Assembly (NCBI RefSeq): GCF_026625605.1
Contig: NZ_CP113054.1
Coordinates: 496,001-560,000, forward strand
Direction: 5' to 3'
DNA: 64,000 nucleotides
Source of the DNA: Luteolibacter sp. SL250
GTDB taxonomy: Bacteria > Verrucomicrobiota > Verrucomicrobiia > Verrucomicrobiales > Akkermansiaceae
Shown: piece after piece, positions 61,815 to 64,000 of the stretch
How positions within the stretch are numbered: the first letter of the stretch is position 1
Layout of the letters: each line of letters starts with the position of its first letter
Translations under genes and position numbers: made by a program
The notes under the pieces: model-generated
The model's database searches: none
What the model was told of the DNA's origin: nothing
What the model saw: the letters and a program-made list of their open reading frames with translations, nothing else

Positions 61815-62474
61815 TTAGAAACTGAAGCGGAGACCGGCGGAATAGAGCACCTGGTCCTTGACGATGTTGTCGCTGGAGCTGTCCAGTTCATAGGTGATGC
61901 CTCCGAACGGCTGCACGTAGTCGAACGCGGTGACGAACAAGTTGATGCCCGCAGTGGCCACGTCCACGGCACCGAGAACGTCGTCATTGTCCACACCGAG
62001 GCTGTAGCCGAGGTGCGGGTTCAGCTCGATCCAGGCAAAGGGCGCCCAGCGGAGGCCCACATGGAGGTCGACGTTGCCCAGGTTCTGGTCGCCGAGGTTG
62101 CCGAAGTCCAGGTCGGTGTACTTGTAGCCGATGCCGTAGTAGACATCCAGAGTGTCAGCCAGCGGAAGGGCGCCGCCGAAGCCTGCCTCAAGACGCCACA
62201 GGTCGGCGTCGAAGTTGACGCCACCGAGCGTCTCGGTGCGGATTTCGCCGTTCTCATAGCGGACATAGCCGAAGAAGTTCTCAGTGAACTCGAAGCGGGC
62301 GTTCACGAAGAAGCCTTCGGTGTCGAGCTCATCGTCCAGAGCGAACAAGGTCGCATATTCCCTGGGGAGGTCCGCTTTGCCGTTGAGGTAGCCGATGTCG
62401 ATGTTCGTGTAGTTGAACTCGGTGGCCATCGCGGAGGTGGTCATCAGGGAGGCGAGCAAGAATGCTTTCTTCAT
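61815..62474 (-). CDS. Outer-membrane beta-barrel protein
   Basis: 219 residues; signal peptide about 1-17 (MKKAFLLASLMTTSAMA). The mature part is a chain of alternating strands (FNYTNIDIGYLNG, GFFVNARFEFTENFFGYVRYEN, LDVYYGIGYKYTDLDF, VDLHVGLRWAPF) ending YSAGLRFSF with a terminal Phe, the BAM insertion signal. Eight to ten strands fit the length (OmpX/OmpW size). Function unknown. Confidence 0.82.
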   Translation of the reverse strand: MKKAFLLASLMTTSAMATEFNYTNIDIGYLNGKADLPREYATLFALDDELDTEGFFVNARFEFTENFFGYVRYENGEIRTETLGGVNFDADLWRLEAGFGGALPLADTLDVYYGIGYKYTDLDFGNLGDQNLGNVDLHVGLRWAPFAWIELNPHLGYSLGVDNDDVLGAVDVATAGINLFVTAFDYVQPFGGITYELDSSSDNIVKDQVLYSAGLRFSF

Positions 62475-62608
62475 GTACAGTCGGGTCTTTGGATGGGGGT
62501 TGGAAATCCCACGGCAACGGGCGGCGGGAGGATTCGGATCTTACCCTGCATCTAACAGATATGTCCAACATCTATTCGATCATAAATTGCTCATTTTACG
62601 TCACTTGT

Positions 62609-62639
62609 CGCTCTCATGACTAAAAATTTCACGAGAGCG
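62609..62639. other. Inverted repeat in the OMP promoter region
   Basis: CGCTCTC (62609-62615) and GAGAGCG (62633-62639) flank an AT-rich 17 bp. It lies between the VWA gene end and the barrel gene start, in a 202-bp gap with no other recognisable feature. Confidence 0.35.
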
Positions 62640-62676
62640 TCGCAAGGTTTTTTGAGATTCTCCCCAGTATGATGCT

Positions 62677-63750
62677 TCACCGCCCGGCTTTGCGGATCTT
62701 CCCGTCCTTGCCGACGATGGTGAAGGATCCTCCGGTGCGTTTGGCGAGATCGGCCATGGGTTCTTCCGCGCCGGGTTCCATCATGGCGACGGTGTTGATG
62801 GTCACCTTGCGCGCCTTTGCCTTCGCGGCGATGCCGCGGGTGAGCCGCATCATGTCCCGCTGCTCCATCACGCCGTCAGTCATGAAGAAGACGACGTCCG
62901 GCGGTGGGTTCATGGCGATGGCCATTTCCAGCGGTCCTTCCCAGTCGGTGCCACCGATGGTCTTCACGTCATCCACCAGCGACAGGGTGCGTTTCACCTC
63001 GGAAGGCTTCGCATCCAGCCAGGGAACGTCCATCATGGGGCCGCGGTGGGTCCATTCCCACATGCTCTTGGAATCCCACTGGTACGTTTTGCCGCGTGAC
63101 GTGACGGTCCCGCCGCTCACCTCATCCCCCGGCAGCCAGACGGGGCCGGAGAAGCAGATGACGGAGTAGCGGGTGGTGGTGGGGAGTGCCTTGAGGGCCT
63201 TGGTGAGTTCGGAACGCATCAGTGCATCCTTCTCACCCGCCATGGTGACGGAGAAGTCGAGCACGTAGGCGATGCGGGATGCCGGGCGCAGGTTGTCGAT
63301 GGTGAAGATGACAGGGCCGGCGCCACCACCGGCCACCTGCATGCCACCGTCACCGCCGAGGGTGCCGGAGAGGTTGCCTCCCGGCTCTATCCCTCCGCCG
63401 GAAGCGAAGCTGATGGAGCCGAGCGCGCTCAGTCCGGCCATGGTCTCCGGTTCCGGCAAAGTGAAAGAGGTCGCGGCGCCCACGGCTGCAACGCGGGAAA
63501 GGTCCGGACGGGCGAGTGCCTCCCGCTGCTTGCGGGCGGCTGTCTTTTCGCCCGCTGGCGGCCCGCCTGGATTTCCAAAGCGGACGTCGGCCCTGGTTTC
63601 CTGCTCCGGAATCACCTGGAGAATCCACACCACGCCGACGGCGAGCAAGGCGCCATGGATGGCGATGGAGGTGATGAGAGATCCTCCTCCAAGTCTGGAG
63701 CGGAGGGATTCGCGGGCGGGTTCCGGATGATCGGGGTTTTCCTGTGTCAT
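62677..63750 (-). CDS. Membrane-anchored VWA-domain protein
   Basis: 357 residues from the ATG at 63750 (MTQENPDHPE). One N-terminal helix (about 25-47, LITSIAIHGALLAVGVVWIL) resembles TonB-like anchors, then a Gly-rich linker. The VWA domain (about 155-350) begins IAYVLDFSVTMAGEKD, the MIDAS DxSxS with Thr in the last place, and includes VICFSGP, GGTDWEGPLEMAIAM and VVFFMTDGV. It likely binds a metal and a protein partner in the periplasm. Partner unknown. Confidence 0.85.
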   Translation of the reverse strand: MTQENPDHPEPARESLRSRLGGGSLITSIAIHGALLAVGVVWILQVIPEQETRADVRFGNPGGPPAGEKTAARKQREALARPDLSRVAAVGAATSFTLPEPETMAGLSALGSISFASGGGIEPGGNLSGTLGGDGGMQVAGGGAGPVIFTIDNLRPASRIAYVLDFSVTMAGEKDALMRSELTKALKALPTTTRYSVICFSGPVWLPGDEVSGGTVTSRGKTYQWDSKSMWEWTHRGPMMDVPWLDAKPSEVKRTLSLVDDVKTIGGTDWEGPLEMAIAMNPPPDVVFFMTDGVMEQRDMMRLTRGIAAKAKARKVTINTVAMMEPGAEEPMADLAKRTGGSFTIVGKDGKIRKAGR

Positions 63751-63946
63751 GGGTTTTGGGGTTCCAGTCAGCAACGGCCAAGGGGGGATTATCTTAGGGT
63801 CGCAACCTTTCATCCCGGCCGGTGGATCCGCGGTGACCGGAGCGCCCGGATTTTTTTGAGGAATTTTGTCCGATTTTTCGTCCGCTTGTTCTATTTCCAT
63901 AGACTCGGCATGTTCCCATGCCCGAATCATAAACCCCCGCCTTCCG

Positions 63947-64000
63947 ATGATCCCCAAAACCCCGCTATCCCTCATCGTCCCGTGCCTTCTCGCCGCCGCA
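63947..64000 (+). CDS. Start of a secreted protein (partial, cut by the right edge)
   Basis: 18 codons from the ATG at 63947 read MIPKTPLSLIVPCLLAAA, a good signal-peptide start, and run off the end. It diverges from the VWA gene. The identity cannot be told. Confidence 0.5.
   Translation, partial: MIPKTPLSLIVPCLLAAA

Overview
The window reads as a piece of a Verrucomicrobiota chromosome, most like the Verrucomicrobiaceae (Luteolibacter/Haloferula type). That placement is an inference. It rests on the high GC content, a Gram-negative envelope gene set (LpxL-type acyltransferase, heptosyltransferase-like GT9 enzymes, a TonB receptor, an outer-membrane barrel) and the mix of secreted sulfatase, GH16, DUF5722, golvesin-domain and delta-60-repeat proteins typical of that phylum. 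No rRNA, tRNA, CRISPR array, transposase or phage gene was found.

Layout. 1-3.6 kb: a partial DUF4190 protein and a BlaI-type repressor/M56 sensor-protease pair with two perfect operators. 3.7-8.1 kb: dnaE and an M23 peptidase. 8.1-13.8 kb: a TonB receptor, a large S8 peptidase and a small L,D-transpeptidase. 13.8-18.5 kb: a leftward run of two small membrane proteins, hflX, a second L,D-transpeptidase and a PpiC isomerase ending in 43 Ala-Pro repeats. 18.8-25.7 kb: lysS, a phosphoesterase, rplU-rpmA, lpxL, DUF4254, GT9 and an NlpC/P60 hydrolase. 25.7-28.5 kb: a second BlaI/M56 pair whose sensor carries a degenerate PBP2 domain. 28.5-38 kb: an FAD oxidoreductase, a large secreted protein, esterases, a LamG protein, an SGNH hydrolase and a trypsin-like lipoprotein. 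37.7-41.8 kb: an ECF41 sigma factor with its AhpD-like partner and matching promoter, a second GT9 enzyme, holA and a cytochrome b562-like protein. 41.9-54.5 kb: a lipase-like hydrolase, a DUF5722 glycosidase, a sugar-enzyme run (two TIM-barrel isomerase-like proteins, a mutarotase-like protein, a cupin, a Gfo/Idh/MocA dehydrogenase) interrupted by vapBC, and a multidomain GH16. 54.5-64 kb: avtA, a peroxiredoxin, a delta-60 repeat protein, DUF1003, a hydrolase, a sulfatase, a barrel protein, a VWA protein and a truncated gene.

How the genes work together. Envelope care is the main theme: two L,D-transpeptidases, M23 and NlpC/P60 hydrolases, LPS acylation and glycosylation, and two BlaR/BlaI-like sensors. 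The second theme is polysaccharide use: GH16, DUF5722, sulfatase, esterases and the sugar isomerase/dehydrogenase run. Intergenic spaces hold several REP-like inverted repeats, including one family whose stem changes are compensatory. The most unusual items are the BlaR-like sensor built on a catalytically degraded PBP2 domain, the GH16 enzyme with a DNRLRE-like domain inserted in permuted order, and the 258-bp Ala-Pro hexamer array.
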